DNA of 64,000 bases from Lymantria dispar (lineage: Eukaryota > Arthropoda > Insecta > Lepidoptera > Erebidae). The stretch is from positions 25,186,001-25,250,000 of the forward strand of contig CM063452.1 of the NCBI GenBank assembly GCA_032191425.1, read 5' to 3'. Positions 10,735 to 21,944 of this stretch are shown in pieces. Numbering within the stretch: the first letter of the stretch is position 1; every line of letters begins with the position of its first letter. Position numbers and translations under genes: made by a program. The notes below the pieces were generated by a model. The model was not told the DNA's origin and searched no databases. It saw only the letters and a list, made by a program, of their open reading frames with translations.

Positions 10735-11042
10735 GTGTGGCTGCACTTATCGTAACTGCACGTCTTCTTATTTATTGACTAACTAGTCAATTTTGCTTTA
10801 TGTCGCCCGCATTAGGGAGGAGCCGTAGGAGGGAAGTGGAATCAATCTCTTCCAACTCCTTCTCCTCCTTCTGTTTAACTTTTTCTAATTAAATTTGTTG
10901 CGGGTCCCAAGGCAATTAAAATCATTTCCCGAGACTGCCTGAGGGTCAAACCTCGGTGTGATCTATGGAGACCATTATTGATCCTGGCTTACAGGAGTTA
11001 CAATGGTGGGAATATGTGGTGGCATTAGTCCCAAAAAAAAAA
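10735..11042 (+). mobile_element. LINE-B 3' UTR and A tail
   Basis: This sequence (...CGGGTCCCAAGGCAATTAAA..., GACTGCCTGAGGGTCAAACC, GGTGGGAATATGTGGTGG) matches the minus-strand copy at 27650-28222 and ends GTCCCAAAAAAAAAA. It continues the coding remnant at 8930-9793 across the nested R1-clade insertion. The tail abuts a SINE head fragment. Confidence 0.75.
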
Positions 11043-11125
11043 GGTGAATTGTATTCTTACTCTGTCATGACACGGACGAACTATATATAGTAGGTTAGTT
11101 TTCCTCCTCTTATCTTGGAGAGTCT
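11042..11125. mobile_element. RTE-tailed SINE scraps
   Basis: GGTGAATTGTATTCTTACTC at 11043-11072 is a minus head; TATAGTAGGTTAGTTTTCCT at 11086-11125 is part of a plus-strand body. Confidence 0.55.
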
Positions 11126-11159
11126 AAATCACACTATTGGGCTCAGGCCTCTTCCGCCT

Positions 11160-11306
11160 GGGAGGGAAGGTATCCAAAGGTTATCCTGCCGGGCTAGCCA
11201 CGAACGACAAGGAACTCGGTGACAATGGTTGGCGGTCAGTTATAGAGCCGCGCTCCGCCCTTTGCCACCCCGGACGGAACGGATTTATAATCGACCAAAC
11301 CATATT
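11160..11306 (+). mobile_element. Decayed R1-clade 3' UTR scrap
   Basis: GGGAGGGAAGGTATCC..., CCGGGCTAGCCACGAACGAC and CACCCCGGACGGAACGGA follow the order of the family A 3' UTR, but with no A tail and heavy divergence. It sits between SINE-like fragments. Confidence 0.55.
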
Positions 11307-11321
11307 TAAAATAGATTTATC

Positions 11322-11395
11322 CCTGTGGTGACAGGTTAAGAATACAATTCACTGCCCCCCTCTCTTATCTGTGGTTGTCGTAAAAGATGACCAAG
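11322..11395 (+). mobile_element. RTE-tailed SINE head fragment
   Basis: TGTGGTGACAGGTTAAGAAT to GTCGTAAAAGATGACCAAGG, then a switch to Helitron-like sequence. Confidence 0.65.
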
Positions 11396-11396
11396 G

Positions 11397-11490
11397 TCGT
11401 GTAAATAACCATGTGAACATGAAATAAAACTTTCTATTTGACATTACAAAAGGACACTTCAATTTTATTTATTCCTATAGATGAAAAACA
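11397..11490 (-). mobile_element. Helitron-like 5' terminal fragment
   Basis: GTGTAAATAACCATGTGAAC ATG... to TTTTATTTATTCCTATAGAT matches the last ~90 nt of the elements at 18794 and 58634. Confidence 0.6.
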
Positions 11491-11689
11491 CTGAACTAAG
11501 ATTTCCTTTCAAAATCATTCACATTTTACCCAAATTTGTCCCAGTCCTATGACTAAAACCTATCTCCAGACTCCAGACGCGTCTGAACAATTATGTCACT
11601 CTTGATCTTCCTAATCAGTCTGGCTGAACGAAATATATACTTCATAGATGAATAGATAAAGCTATAACAAAATGATAGCAAAAATATTT

Positions 11690-12062
11690 ATAAATATGAC
11701 ACTTCTGGACTTGAAACTCCTCTACAATGGAAGGAAAATGGACCTACTATACCATGCTGGAGAGAAGAGTAAGTAGAGGGTTTTATTTTGAGTTTTTTTT
11801 CTCTGTCAATAGATGTTCATCATCATCATGTCAGCCTGTATGTGTGCCACTGTTGGGCTCCGCCATAATGGGCGGGAAATTGACCTACTATTCCACGCTG
11901 ACGACGTGTTGGAATAGGGTTTTGTTTCGAGTTTTTCTGCTTTTACACAGATGTTATACGCATATTATAGATATATATTATCTGTATATTATATCCCTTA
12001 GTTTACGACATCCACGGGCAAGAAATAAGGTAGTAAAATGTATTCTTACACTATCACCACAC
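11690..12062 (-). mobile_element. Two RTE-tailed SINEs in tandem
   Basis: A partial copy at 11700-11816 runs into a full copy at 11817-12062 starting CATCATCATCATGTCAGCCT and ending CTATCACCACACGG. Confidence 0.75.
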
Positions 12063-12131
12063 GGAAATATTACCGGTGAGACTCAAACTTTATACTCTCG
12101 CTTAAGAATTATTTGAGGATAACATATAGAA

Positions 12132-12378
12132 TCCGTGTGGTGACGGAGTAAGAATACTATTCATCACTCCCTATCTTGCCCGTGGATCTCGTACAAGACG
12201 ACTATGGGATATAATATGCACATAACATCTGTGCAAGAGAAGGAAAACTCGATACAAAACCCTATATCAACATGTCTGATCAGCAAAGTAGTAGGTCAAA
12301 TTCCCTCCCATTGTGGAGGAGTCCCGAGCCTAACAGTGGGAACTATGTGGGCTGCGATGACGATGATGATGATTAACC
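12132..12378 (+). mobile_element. RTE-tailed SINE
   Basis: CCGTGTGGTGACGGAGTAAG to GGGCTGCGATGACGATGATG; near full length. Confidence 0.88.
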
Positions 12379-12677
12379 TACAGAAAACCTACCCAACACA
12401 TAAGCATGCAATTCCTCACGTAAAGTTGAATTTTAATCCTGAATGGACTAAAAAGCTTTGGGGATAAAAGTTTAATATATACTCTATCTATCCATTATCG
12501 TCTGTTGTAGGACATAGGAATCCCCAGAAGTTTGTCACATCGAACGATAATGTGCCTGCAACCAACGGTTCTCTACAAATTCTACGGTTTCCTTACCTGG
12601 TATATTGGTCATACACTCTCTAATCTATATAACATTAAGATGTGTAATTAATATTACCTAATGTAATTTGAACAATT

Positions 12678-12905
12678 TTCCGTATGGTGACGGAGTAAGA
12701 ATGCAATTCACCACCCCCTCTCGTGCCCGTGGGTGTCGTAAAAGACGACTAAGGGAATAAATATGCTTATAACATCTATACAAGAGAAGAAAACTCGATA
12801 TAAAACCCTAGAACAACACGTCTGAATAACGTGGTATGTCAAATTTTCTCCTATTGTGGTGGAGGGTTAAGGCCAACTTTGAGACGTATATGACCTGAAA
12901 TGATA
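12678..12905 (+). mobile_element. RTE-tailed SINE
   Basis: CCGTATGGTGACGGAGTAAG head; tail decayed to GACCTGAAATGATAATC. Confidence 0.82.
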
Positions 12906-13269
12906 ATCAGAACAAAATTATTTATGACGTAAAATATTATACAGATTATATTCAAATTACATTAATGTTGTTAAACCAGCGTAGCTTTAGAATAATGATT
13001 AATGTTAATAATAAACATGTTCTAGTTAGAAACGCAAAACGATCAAATTTCATTATCATCAACGTAAATCAAATTAAATCAAATTTGTGTAATCCGTTCT
13101 ATTTACTAATGACACGATTTACATACAAACTTACATATTCACATTCACACTTATTAATCATAAAGGCAGATAGCGTCGATCGTGATCTCAGTTTATATAT
13201 GCCCCTGCTAGGTTCAGGCCAACTCAGGGCTAGATTATCCATAAAGCGGATTAAACAACTTCCTAGGGG

Positions 13270-13535
13270 CACCGCATTGAGAGAGGCTGACCGCGCGCAG
13301 AGAGGCTGACTGCGCGACGGCAACCGACCCGGAACAGGGGCGTCGAGAGGTGAGAGTACCCGAAAGGGTATTCCATCGGGCCGATCACTGACGACAAGTT
13401 ACCCTGCTCCGGTAGTCGGCTCAACGACGAAGGCGACGTGAGTACGGGTGGGTTATGGGCCCGCGCGCCATCCTTTCGTCGCCCCGGACGGAATGGACCG
13501 CGCGTGCGCTTATCATAGCCCACCCATAAAAAAAA
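13270..13535 (+). mobile_element. R1-clade 3' end fragment (family A, subfamily a)
   Basis: 3' UTR only, ending GCGCTTATCATAGCCCACCC plus an A-rich tail. The 5' edge contains a short internal duplication of AGAGGCTGACYGCGCG. The inserted DNA interrupts an RTE-tailed SINE, whose middle resumes at 13536. Confidence 0.75.
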
Positions 13536-13576
13536 ATACCAACCTGTCCGTCCAGCATAGTATAGTAAGGTCAATT

Positions 13577-13645
13577 TCCCTCGTCGCCCCGGACGGAATG
13601 GACCGAGTGTGCGCTTACCATAGCCCACCCATAATAAAAAAATGG
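13577..13645 (+). mobile_element. Very short R1-clade tail copy
   Basis: About 60 nt of the extreme 3' end (GTCGCCCCGGACGGAATGGA... CATAGCCCACCC) followed by an A-rich tail, joined directly to SINE sequence. No clear target duplication is visible. It may be a severely 5'-truncated insertion or part of a local rearrangement with the copy at 13270. Confidence 0.65.
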
Positions 13646-13724
13646 ACCCTGCACTGACTAGGGGCCCCGAGCATGCACCAAGAACAAAAACTTTTTTTTG
13701 AAAATTTGTATACTTCCTCAATAT

Positions 13725-13800
13725 TATTTCTTTTTTTATTGTTGTTGGTGGCAAAAGAAAAACAGTACACCTGATGGTAAGTGATACTACTGCTCATAAA
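13725..13800 (+). repeat. Short interspersed repeat with ACCTGATGGTAAGTG
   Basis: TTTTTTTATTG... ACAGTACACCTGATGGTAAG. Related copies at 14530-14640, 16226-16345, 21541-21602 and 58016-58095. Function and class unknown. Confidence 0.5.
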
Positions 13801-13859
13801 CCTTGGACTATGGACTCGAGAATTGCATTGCCTAGGGGCCCTGATAGGCTTAATCCGGC

Positions 13860-14385
13860 CCTGGGCCTACTCCAAAATAGGAAGGAAATTGACTTACTAA
13901 TCGCTAAACCACGCTAATCAGATGTTTTAGTATAGGGTTTTAGAGTTTGCCATCTCTGACATGTTTCATATACTTAGTCATCTTTACGATATCCATAACC
14001 AAGATGGGCGGTGGTGAATCGTATTTTTACTCTGTCACCATATAAAACAAAATCATACATCTTATGGATAACTGCAGAGATGGCGTAGTGGTTAAGATAG
14101 CGACCTACAGCGCCATTGTCGGGGGTTCGAATCCCACGCGGGACAACACTTTGTGTGATCCACAAATTGTTGTTCTGAGTCTGGATGTAATTTGTGTCCG
14201 TTAATTATATGTTTGTAAAGTCCCCCGCAATACAAGGATTATTTCCTTAGTGCAGGGTGTTGTCTTAAATAAATAAAAAAAAAAACGTTTTATGCGTTTT
14301 ATATCCCTTGCAGTTGTGTTTTACAACATCCACGGATGAGATAAGCGGTGGTGAATTGTATTCTTACTCCACGTCACGACACGCA
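13860..14385 (-). mobile_element. RTE-tailed SINE with a locally duplicated head around the tRNA-derived SINE
   Basis: 13865-14042 is a minus copy; its head and flank (GGTGGTGAATYGTATT..., AACAAAATCATAC) recur at 14300-14400, on the other side of the tRNA-derived SINE, in the same orientation. Confidence 0.65.
14073..14285 (+). mobile_element. tRNA-derived SINE
   Basis: Head with RNA polymerase III A box TGGCGTAGTGG (14081-14091) and a perfect B box GGTTCGAATCC (14124-14134), about 33 nt apart as in tRNAs. The body TTGTTCTGAGTCTGGATGTA... CCTTAGTGCAGGGTGTTG is followed by a TAAATAAATA(A)n tail. The tRNA head lacks a good acceptor stem, so it is a SINE, not a gene. It interrupts a duplicated SINE-like head and flank (AACAAAATCATAC at both sides). 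Confidence 0.82.
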
Positions 14386-14529
14386 TAAAACAAAATCATA
14401 CGTTTTATATAAAGTGTGAATTTTCATAATTGTAACGTGGTTCTGAGGTGTGCTCCCACACTTGTACGTAAATTTTAAACATCAGTTACGAATACAAAAC
14501 TGCTTGCCAAGTGTGGTGATTATTACATA

Positions 14530-14640
14530 ATATCTACTTTTTTTTATTGGAAACGGTGGTAAGCAAACAGTACACTTGATGGTAAGTGTTGCTGTCGCTC
14601 ATGGACCTTTGTAAGGTCGCTGTCTACCACGATGAAAGTC
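14530..14640 (+). repeat. ACCTGATGGTAAG-type repeat
   Basis: AAACAGTACACTTGATGGTA AGTG, GCTCATGGACC, GTCTACCACGATG. Confidence 0.5.
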
Positions 14641-15181
14641 AATGGAGTGTGAATGCGTGGAATGAGGTTCGATGATACTAATTGCATCACTAAAACCCAT
14701 TACACGCAAACACCCTCAAAAAGTTAGGCTTCCGGCTCTCTCGCTCGTCAAACGAAGCGTAGTAACAAAATGCTACTACTTAGATGTCGATTTTCTACGA
14801 AAGTGTGGTATTATGGACGGACCAGCCCGCGGCTGTGGACAAATAACTGTCAACAGAGGAGCCTTACCACTAGTGAAAACTTCTTAGACTATTCCTAGGA
14901 GATGCTGTGTAATAGCGGCTACAAATACGACCCACCCTTACATTGCTCGTGGATGTCGTAAAAAATGACTAGGAGCTTTACATAGACCTGAACCAACTCC
15001 ATCTGATGCCATCTGGTCAACAATTTCATTCCCAAAAAGGGTTGACGCCAGACAGGCGGCCGGTCATAAACTATTGCCAATAACTTTTGCCACCAAGTAA
15101 TTAATAGGAGCAGAGCGATGAGGATGATCTACTTAATTATTCATATAACATATATTCAGCTGTAAACATAAATGTTGCTAT

Positions 15182-15395
15182 CATTTCGACTCATTTACAC
15201 CCCACTGCTGGGCTCGAGCCTCCACCATAACAGGAGGGAAATTGACCATGCTGGTCAGACAGGTTGGTTTTGTTTCAAGTTTTCCTTCTCTTGTATAGAT
15301 ATCATATGCGTATTTTATCCCTTAGTCGTCTTTTACGAGACCCACGGGTAAGAAAGGGGGTGGTGAATTGTATTCTTACTCCGTCACCACACGGA
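15182..15395 (-). mobile_element. RTE-tailed SINE
   Basis: TCGACTCATTTACACCCCAC to CTCCGTCACCACACGGA; (ATG)n tail eroded. Confidence 0.82.
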
Positions 15396-15853
15396 ATGTT
15401 GCCAACTAAAGGTTAATTCCCTTCGGGATCCATTTTCTGAGAATCTGTATGTTAAGCACCAGAATTTTAAAATAAACAGATTTCAAAGATCAAATGATAA
15501 TCGCTTTATGCATATTTTTATATTCTACTGTATCTGCTTAAAATAGAAAGGTTGACCCTAAAACTTATATAAAATATGGAATAATAAGACTATAATAATA
15601 ATGTACTAAGTATAATATCAAACCTTTCACTCGAATATTATGACATATGTTAATATGCAAAAATATTTTCATAGGATATATTTTGACTATGTAGATTGCA
15701 GCATTATTTCTAAAGGAAGATGAGGGAACGTACCCATATTATGTGACCGGTTTATATTCATAGGGGTAGTCAAAAATACCACATCTTGAAGTCAAATAGA
15801 AGAAAACCCAACAACAAAATCGACATGCTTGAATTCTTCGTTAAAAAACAATA

Positions 15854-16047
15854 TCTTTATATATAAATTTCTTGTATACGTATGTATGTCACTGAACTCC
15901 TCCTAAACGGCTGGAAGGATGTTGATGAAATATTTTGTATATGTTAAAGGGGATTCGAGAATGTTTGGCTACACAATTAGACGCGGTAGGTAGCGCTGCT
16001 GTCCTTTTATTTAATTTGAACAGAACAATGTCTGTTGGGTCAGCTAT
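15854..16047 (+). mobile_element. Helitron-like element, second family
   Basis: A|TCTTTATATATAAATTTCTTG to TGTCTGTTGGGTCAGCTA; contains AACTCCTCCTAAACGGCTGG. Terminal CTAG eroded to CTAT. Confidence 0.55.
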
Positions 16048-16225
16048 TTTAATATCTAATGTGAAGTGATGTCTATTAATTTATTAATCGTATAATGCTA
16101 TGTAGTTCGCAAAATATTAACGAGCGAGTAAATGGATAAGCTATGTTCAAACACAAAGCTATAACAATAACGGTAGTACGGAGACTCCGCGATCGTCCTC
16201 AGGAAGACGGTGTGGACGTGCCTAT

Positions 16226-16345
16226 TTTTTTTATTGCCTATGGCGGCAAACGAGCAGGCAGCACACCTCATGGTAAGTAAAAATAACGCACATGGACCTT
16301 TTCAATACCAGGGGAGCGCTAGGCCGTTGCCTACCATGAAGAAAA
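16226..16345 (+). repeat. ACCTGATGGTAAG-type repeat
   Basis: GGCGGCAAACGAGCAGGCAG CACACCTCATGGTAAG, GCCGTTGCCTACCATG. Confidence 0.52.
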
Positions 16346-16792
16346 TACTGTTCTTAAACCTCGTTTAAGAAAGGACGTATAGCGCTCGGGAAACACAGCA
16401 GCAGGTAGTTCATTCCACAATATGTTCATTTAATAAAATTTGGTAAGTCCAAATTTGCACCTATCAAACCAAAGTTGCATTGTTGCACTACAGAAAAATT
16501 AAAACTGGGTGACGTATGAGTTACGTAGAGGTACGGTCCCAAACAGTTTCCTCTCACAAAATACTATCATAAAACATCCTAATCAACATTTAAGTTAAAT
16601 TGTAACTAGTAATCAGCTAACAGTAAGTGTTCTATTAAATTTAGCTAACAGTCTCGGTGAGTGTGACCGCTTCGTCGAAGCAGTAATCTAATATACGAGT
16701 AAGAGCCATTTAACTGAACGTCCATTTGTTTTGGCTTCGTAAATGTTTATTGTGCTACCGTCAGAAATACACAGTGCAGAAACTGAAACTCT

Positions 16793-17030
16793 ATATATTA
16801 ATACGTGAAGCGAACACTTTTGTACCTCTTTTTACGAAAATTACGTGAATGGACAAGTATGAATTTTGGCACAGTTGAAGTATATAATAAGGAGAACTGC
16901 ATAAAACCGAAATTTCATATAATAATGAATTAGAAATACATTAAATTCATTAGAAAAGCATTACGCACAATACCATGCAATCGCTACAAACACACACACA
17001 CATGCGCACGCTTATACACTTTTGTTTACT
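16793..17030. repeat. Repeat inverted relative to 21945-22190
   Basis: CTCTATATATTAATACGTGA ... CGCACGCTTATACACTTTTG; the same order occurs reversed near 22190-21945, with a CA/GT microsatellite in each. Confidence 0.7.
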
Positions 17031-17636
17031 GTTAAAATCTCTATTCGAACTGAACGTCAAAGAAACATAATTATGATGGCAATGTCTAATAGACATTTGT
17101 ACTTATATATTAGTTATTAGTGAAATATAGCTTGCTCAATATACAATTATAAATCTTAATTGTATTTTACAACATCCACGTAAAAAACAATTAAAGTTTT
17201 AAAACTTCGTCACTACTTTAGGAAGATATGACTCACGAAAATATTTGTGGATTCGAAAAGTTCGAATCGAAAAGTAAACCACTATAACAAATATATTTTT
17301 TCCTGTAATTTTTTTTTTATTTTAAAGTTAAAAATATAGAATCCTTACATGATCACTTTTCCTAAATATCTTTCATCTTTCTCAGAAATCCGCGAAAGTA
17401 TAACTTAAAATTTTATAACGCTTGGGTAATAATGGAGGTTTTGACGTTTTGTCAAATAGAAAATTAAACTTTAAATACTAGTGACCGAACTGTTTCAGAT
17501 TCGATTTCCGAATCAGCTAAACCATTTTTGACTTTCGCTATCACGAGATAATTATTAAATTTAGCACAATTTCCATCAGTAGATTACAATATATTTTAAA
17601 TAGCAATTTAAAGTTAGGTGGTAATATTCAACCTCT

Positions 17637-17940
17637 TTTTGTTTTTTTTTTTTTTTTGGGGTGGGCTGCGGTCGGCGCGCTCCTCGTACCACTCCGTCCG
17701 GGGCGACAGAGGGGCGTAAGCACGCAACACCCGCAACCCACCCGAAAACCGCGTCGCCTTCGTCGTTGGGCCGACCACCGGAGCAGGGTTACTTGACATC
17801 AGTGGTCGGCCCGACGGAATACCCCCTATTGGGGTACCCTCCCATCGACCGACGTCCCCCCATCGGGGAGGACGTCGGTCTTTCCTCACGCGGTCGGCCT
17901 CTCGGCGGGTGACGGACTAATCCCCGGTCACGTCACCCGA
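17637..17940 (-). mobile_element. R1-clade 3' UTR-only copy (subfamily b) with target duplication
   Basis: T run at 17637-17657, then 3' UTR including the GGGCCGACCAC/GTGGTCGGCCC stem. The target AATATTCAWCCTCT is duplicated at 17623-17636 and 17941-17954 with one mismatch. 5'-truncated before any coding sequence. Confidence 0.85.
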
Positions 17941-18715
17941 AATATTCATCCTCTAGAGTATTCAACGTCTGGCAATCCCCAATTATCTGTGTGAAAAGTA
18001 AACACAAGAATAATCCTGTTTTACAGGGAGATTTTTGAGCTTAATTTGAACATCTCATTCAAGCAATACAGACGCTGCAGTTTCCTTAAGATTTGAACCA
18101 TGGATAAGGAACTTAGAAAATAATGAATTAGAAACCTGTTACTACTTAGTAGACATTGTACTCGAGTTCTTTCTTGTCTTTGAAAATATTGTCGGGGATA
18201 TTTAGTAAAACGCCCAAGAACATTACTCCTCCGATCCAATTTTCGAAGACCGGACTTTCTTATGCAACTGAACAGACACGCACATACTCATACAAATACA
18301 CACACCAAAATAAAAAAATGAGCGCATCATATAAAAACAAATCCTTCATAATTCAATTCATTGATGTTATTTATATTATTATATTGTATCTCCCAGTTTC
18401 ACGGCTATCTTCTATATTGTTAAAAAGGGAAGATACCCGGTCCTTTGAAAGGCTTACATGGTGATATGGATCCAACACGCAGAGGCCTTTGGAGAAATTT
18501 AATCTAAAATGGGATGGGACGTCTACCGATGACACTCCACGTCTGCACATAACACACGTGGACTGCCAACGGTAGGTGTAAGACTATTGTGTGTTGATGG
18601 TATCTAATACATGAAAATGGGGTTGGAGGTTAGATGGACTGGATTAATGGTAAACTATTGATTTAAAACTGTCATCTGCCGTCAATACCTTTATCGTCTT
18701 GAACTTTGGCAGACA

Positions 18716-18787
18716 TAATATTATCATTCTTAATATTATTATCATTCTTAATATTATTATCATTCTTAATATTATTATCATTCTTAT
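18716..18787 (+). repeat. 18-bp minisatellite
   Basis: About four copies of ATTCTTAATATTATTATC. Confidence 0.85.
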
Positions 18788-18793
18788 TGTTAA

Positions 18794-19111
18794 CTAGCAA
18801 CCCGCCCTCGCTTCGCTTCGGTTATAGGTTATAGCTGTTTTACCCGCGTAGTTCCCGTTCCCGTGGGAATACCGGGATAAAATATAGCCTAGTTTACGCC
18901 CTGATATTATAGCTTTCCATTGGTGAAAGAATTTTTGAAATCGGTCCAGCCGTTTTGAAGATTACCCGGAACAAACAGACAGACAGACAAACAAAATTTT
19001 TTTTATTGCTATTTTAGGCATAGGTGTCGTGCAAATAATCGTGTGAGCATGAAAAAAGCCTATTATTTTGACATTACAAACAGACACTCCAATTTTATTT
19101 ATTGGTATAGA
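18794..19111 (-). mobile_element. Helitron-like short element
   Basis: Minus strand: A|TCTATACCAATAAATAAAAT ... GAGGGCGGGTTGCTAG|T. Close relative at 58634-58942. Contains the (GACA)n microsatellite and CCGTTTTGAAGATTACCCGG core. Confidence 0.68.
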
Positions 19112-19608
19112 TTATTTTATTTCTTGTTTCTCTTTCCTTTATTGTCCCTTCGCATTACGTACGAAAGGTGTTTGCTGAAAACTGCATAGTTTCTATGCAG
19201 CATAATGCTAAGCATTCCACTGTTTATTTATTTATTTATTGATACTTGCGATTACAATCTTATGAGTAAAAGTTATAAAATTACTTAACATCTATGTAAC
19301 ATTAGTCTTATCTACTAACAACCATACTAGGCCAAGGGCCTGTATTATGGGTGTCAGTGCTCCACGTGCTTTTAAATGTTCAATTTTGTTTTGCGCATGA
19401 ATATTGTCGCTGGAGAAGTTACTATATTCAGCGTACATATGTTTATGATGTTTATTCTTACTCACAGAAAATATTTCTGTGTTCTTACTCCTTGCAAATC
19501 TTATGAGTTAATAAATAGTATATTAATGAAATTAAACTATCATGCATGCTGCGTTAATATGTGTGTCAGCGTGTATGTGTGTGTGTGCCCCCCCCCCTCT
19601 CTCACCCT

Positions 19609-19611
<3 letters not shown>

Positions 19612-19646
<35 letters not shown>

Positions 19647-19764
19647 GCGTGTGCGTGTGCGTGTGCGTGTGCGTGTGCGTGTGCGTGTGCGTGTGCGTGT
19701 GCGTTTGCGTGTGCGTGTGCGTGTGCGTGTGCGTGTGCGTGTGCGTGTGCGTGTGCGTGTGCGT

Positions 19765-19808
<44 letters not shown>
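19612..19808 (+). repeat. GT and GTGTGC microsatellite
   Basis: About 197 bp: (GT)n, then roughly 24 GTGCGT hexamers with one T variant (near 19706), then (GT)n. Translates into long spurious reading frames. Confidence 0.95.
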
Positions 19809-19809
<1 letters not shown>

Positions 19810-19869
19810 GGCGTGCTTGATTCCACTGATTTCTACTTTATCTATAAAATTTTCAGTAATATAATTATT

Positions 19870-20108
19870 GTTCATCATTATCATTACAGCTCATATGCGT
19901 CCCACTGCTGGGCTCCAGCCTCCTCCACAATGGAAGGAAAATTGACTTACTGTACCACGCTGGTTAGACGGATTAGTACAGAATTTTATTTCGAGTTTTC
20001 CTTCTCTTGTATAGATGTTACATGCATATTACAATTCCTTAGTCGTCATTTAGGACACCCACGGGTAAGAAAAAGGGTGATGAATTGTATCCTTACTCCG
20101 TCACCATA
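19870..20108 (-). mobile_element. RTE-tailed SINE
   Basis: TCATCATTATCATTACAGCT to CTCCGTCACCATACG. Confidence 0.85.
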
Positions 20109-20669
20109 CGCAAAATTGTTGTTAAATGATAATAAATACTACTTTATTCTATCATACAATCATTTTGTTTATACAGTTATGCGAGGATTCGTAAACAAAT
20201 TTCAATCATTATAAAAACAAATGGCTGAATGTTTTGCATCAAGTAACAATAAATCGCTTTGATAACACCAGGAATGCCCACCGTGATTACCTTTTCCCCA
20301 GACAATGGTGTTGTTTCAAAAGGAAATACAAACTCTACGAGAAAATCTTCCTTTAATTTCTGTTTGCTTATCTTTATCATTGACTATGTTTTGTTAGAGG
20401 CAGTTTAAATTGGACTGATTTCTTGAGAATAATCCACTGAATATATATCTAAATGACGGCAAATATTGCTCATAAAAATTCATTGAAGCAATAGTAATTT
20501 TAGTTAAGCCTATACATACTGTTAGAATACAAAGGTGTCGATTAATAAACGACTTTTATTCGATTTAATTATACTAAAAGATCAATTATTCTTCATTTTG
20601 TAATAATATACGACAGCTAATAACAATACAGAAAGAGAAAGAAAACTTGAAAGAGAACGCATCAACCTA
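20109..20669. other. AT-rich, nothing recognised
   Basis: Short reading frames only (67 codons at most), none with a recognisable motif. Confidence 0.55.
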
Positions 20670-20862
20670 TGTGACATTTCCTTTCGGGTCATATTGAGTT
20701 ATTGACCTAATATACCACGCTGGTCAGATGGGTTGGTATAGGATTTTATTTCAAGTTTTCCTTCTCTTGACGCATATGCATATTATATCCCTTAGTCGTC
20801 TTTTACGACATCCACAGGTAAGAAAGGGAGTGGTGAATTGTATTACTCTGTCACCACTCGGA
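20670..20862 (-). mobile_element. RTE-tailed SINE, tail-truncated
   Basis: GACCTAATATACCACGCTGG to CTCTGTCACCACTCGGA; the end that would carry (ATG)n is replaced by other sequence. Confidence 0.78.
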
Positions 20863-20890
20863 AAGGTTGCAGTGATACAGTAGACGAATA

Positions 20891-21131
20891 TCCATACTAA
20901 TAATATAAATGCGTAAGTAAGGATGTTTGTTTGTTTGTTTATTTGTTTGTTTGTTTGTAACGCTTTCACGCTTAAACCACCGAACCGATTTCAAAAATTC
21001 TTTCACCAATGGAAAGCTATAATATCAGGGAGTAACAAAGGCTATATTTTATCCCGGTATTCCCACAGGAACGGGAACTACGCCGCGGGTAAAGCGACTG
21101 AAACCGAAGCGTAGCGAGGGCGGGTTGCTAG
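20891..21131 (+). mobile_element. Helitron-like short element
   Basis: A|TCCATACTAATAATATAAATG ... GGGCGGGTTGCTAG|T, 241 bp, with a (GTTT)n microsatellite near the 5' end. Confidence 0.68.
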
Positions 21132-21213
21132 TAATAAATAAAATGTAATCATAACAACAATTATATTGGTTCTAAGACTTTCACATGCTAGGTTATTTAT
21201 AAAAACTTATTAA

Positions 21214-21484
21214 GGTACGGGTGTAACTGACATAGCACGAAGAATTAACACGCTGAAGTGACAATGGGCAGGCCACATAGCTCGAATAACCGACCGCTGG
21301 AAAGGATCTCGAGTGGCGACCACGTATCGTGGACCCTACTAGATGGACCGACGACCTGGTGAAAGTTGCTGGGCGTCGTTGGATGCAGGCGGCACAAGAA
21401 CGCACTCTGTGGTGTAACATGAGGGAGGCCTACGTCCAGCAGTGAACGGCGATAAGCTGTAATAATGATGATGATGATGATTTA
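21214..21484 (+). mobile_element. RTE 3' end, decayed copy
   Basis: GTGTAACTGACATAGCACGA to CCAGCAGTGAACGGCGATAA and an (ATG)n tail; same order as 50770-51056. Stops and small deletions in the coding part. Confidence 0.8.
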
Positions 21485-21540
21485 GGTTTGAATGAATATT
21501 ATATCATCGTGTCATCGTACGTCCTTCACTCTCTTTACGG

Positions 21541-21602
21541 CCGGCAGCGGCCTAGCAAAGATCCATAACCGGCAGTATCATATACCATCAGGTGTGCTGT
21601 AT
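21541..21602 (-). repeat. ACCTGATGGTAAG-type repeat, reverse, partial
   Basis: CAGCGGCCTAGCAAAGATCC ATAA ... ATACCATCAGGTGTGCTG, just before the GTATCGATAC element. Confidence 0.5.
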
Positions 21603-21603
21603 A

Positions 21604-21925
21604 TAGGGACACGAAAAAAGTATCGATACTTTTAGGTATCGAGTACTTTTCTTCCGATATCGATACTTTTGTACTCGATACTTTGGATTCACTTTTACTC
21701 AATGAGTACTTTATGGCAGGTATCGTATCGAATAAATTGTAGAATCTTCTAAAACGTGGCTCGAAATATTCACAGCAGGCCAAATTTCTAAAAAAAAAGC
21801 TCATCGCGACACAGATTCCAGGAAAATTACTCAGTACTCGATACTTTGAAGTATCGATACATTTATTTCGATACTTTATTGAGTACGATACTTTTCTTCG
21901 ATACTACTCATGAGTATTCGGTTTG
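21604..21925. mobile_element. MITE-like element rich in GTATCGATAC words
   Basis: Begins TAGGGACACG, has many copies of TATCGATACTTTT in both orientations and an unrelated middle (GGTATCGTATCGAATAAATT...). The far terminus is eroded. A relative lies at 26118. Confidence 0.6.
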
Positions 21926-21944
21926 ACCAGAGATTTTAACCGTA

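Larger units (their letters stand above)
16048..17622. other. AT-rich DNA between repeats
   Basis: Apart from the repeats at 16226 and 16793, including a CA microsatellite (16990), I see no gene. Confidence 0.55.

Noticed and set aside
12965..13309. 114-codon frame as a gene
   Set aside because: Runs from AT-rich DNA into the R1-clade 3' UTR fragment; a chance fusion.
14073..14146. Candidate tRNA gene with A and B boxes
   Set aside because: No acceptor-stem pairing, and it is followed by a SINE body and tail; a second copy at 56450-56912 has the same body.
19376..20214. Several 75-217 codon frames rich in Val-Cys, His-Thr or Arg-Val
   Set aside because: Translations of the GT/GTGCGT microsatellite in different frames.
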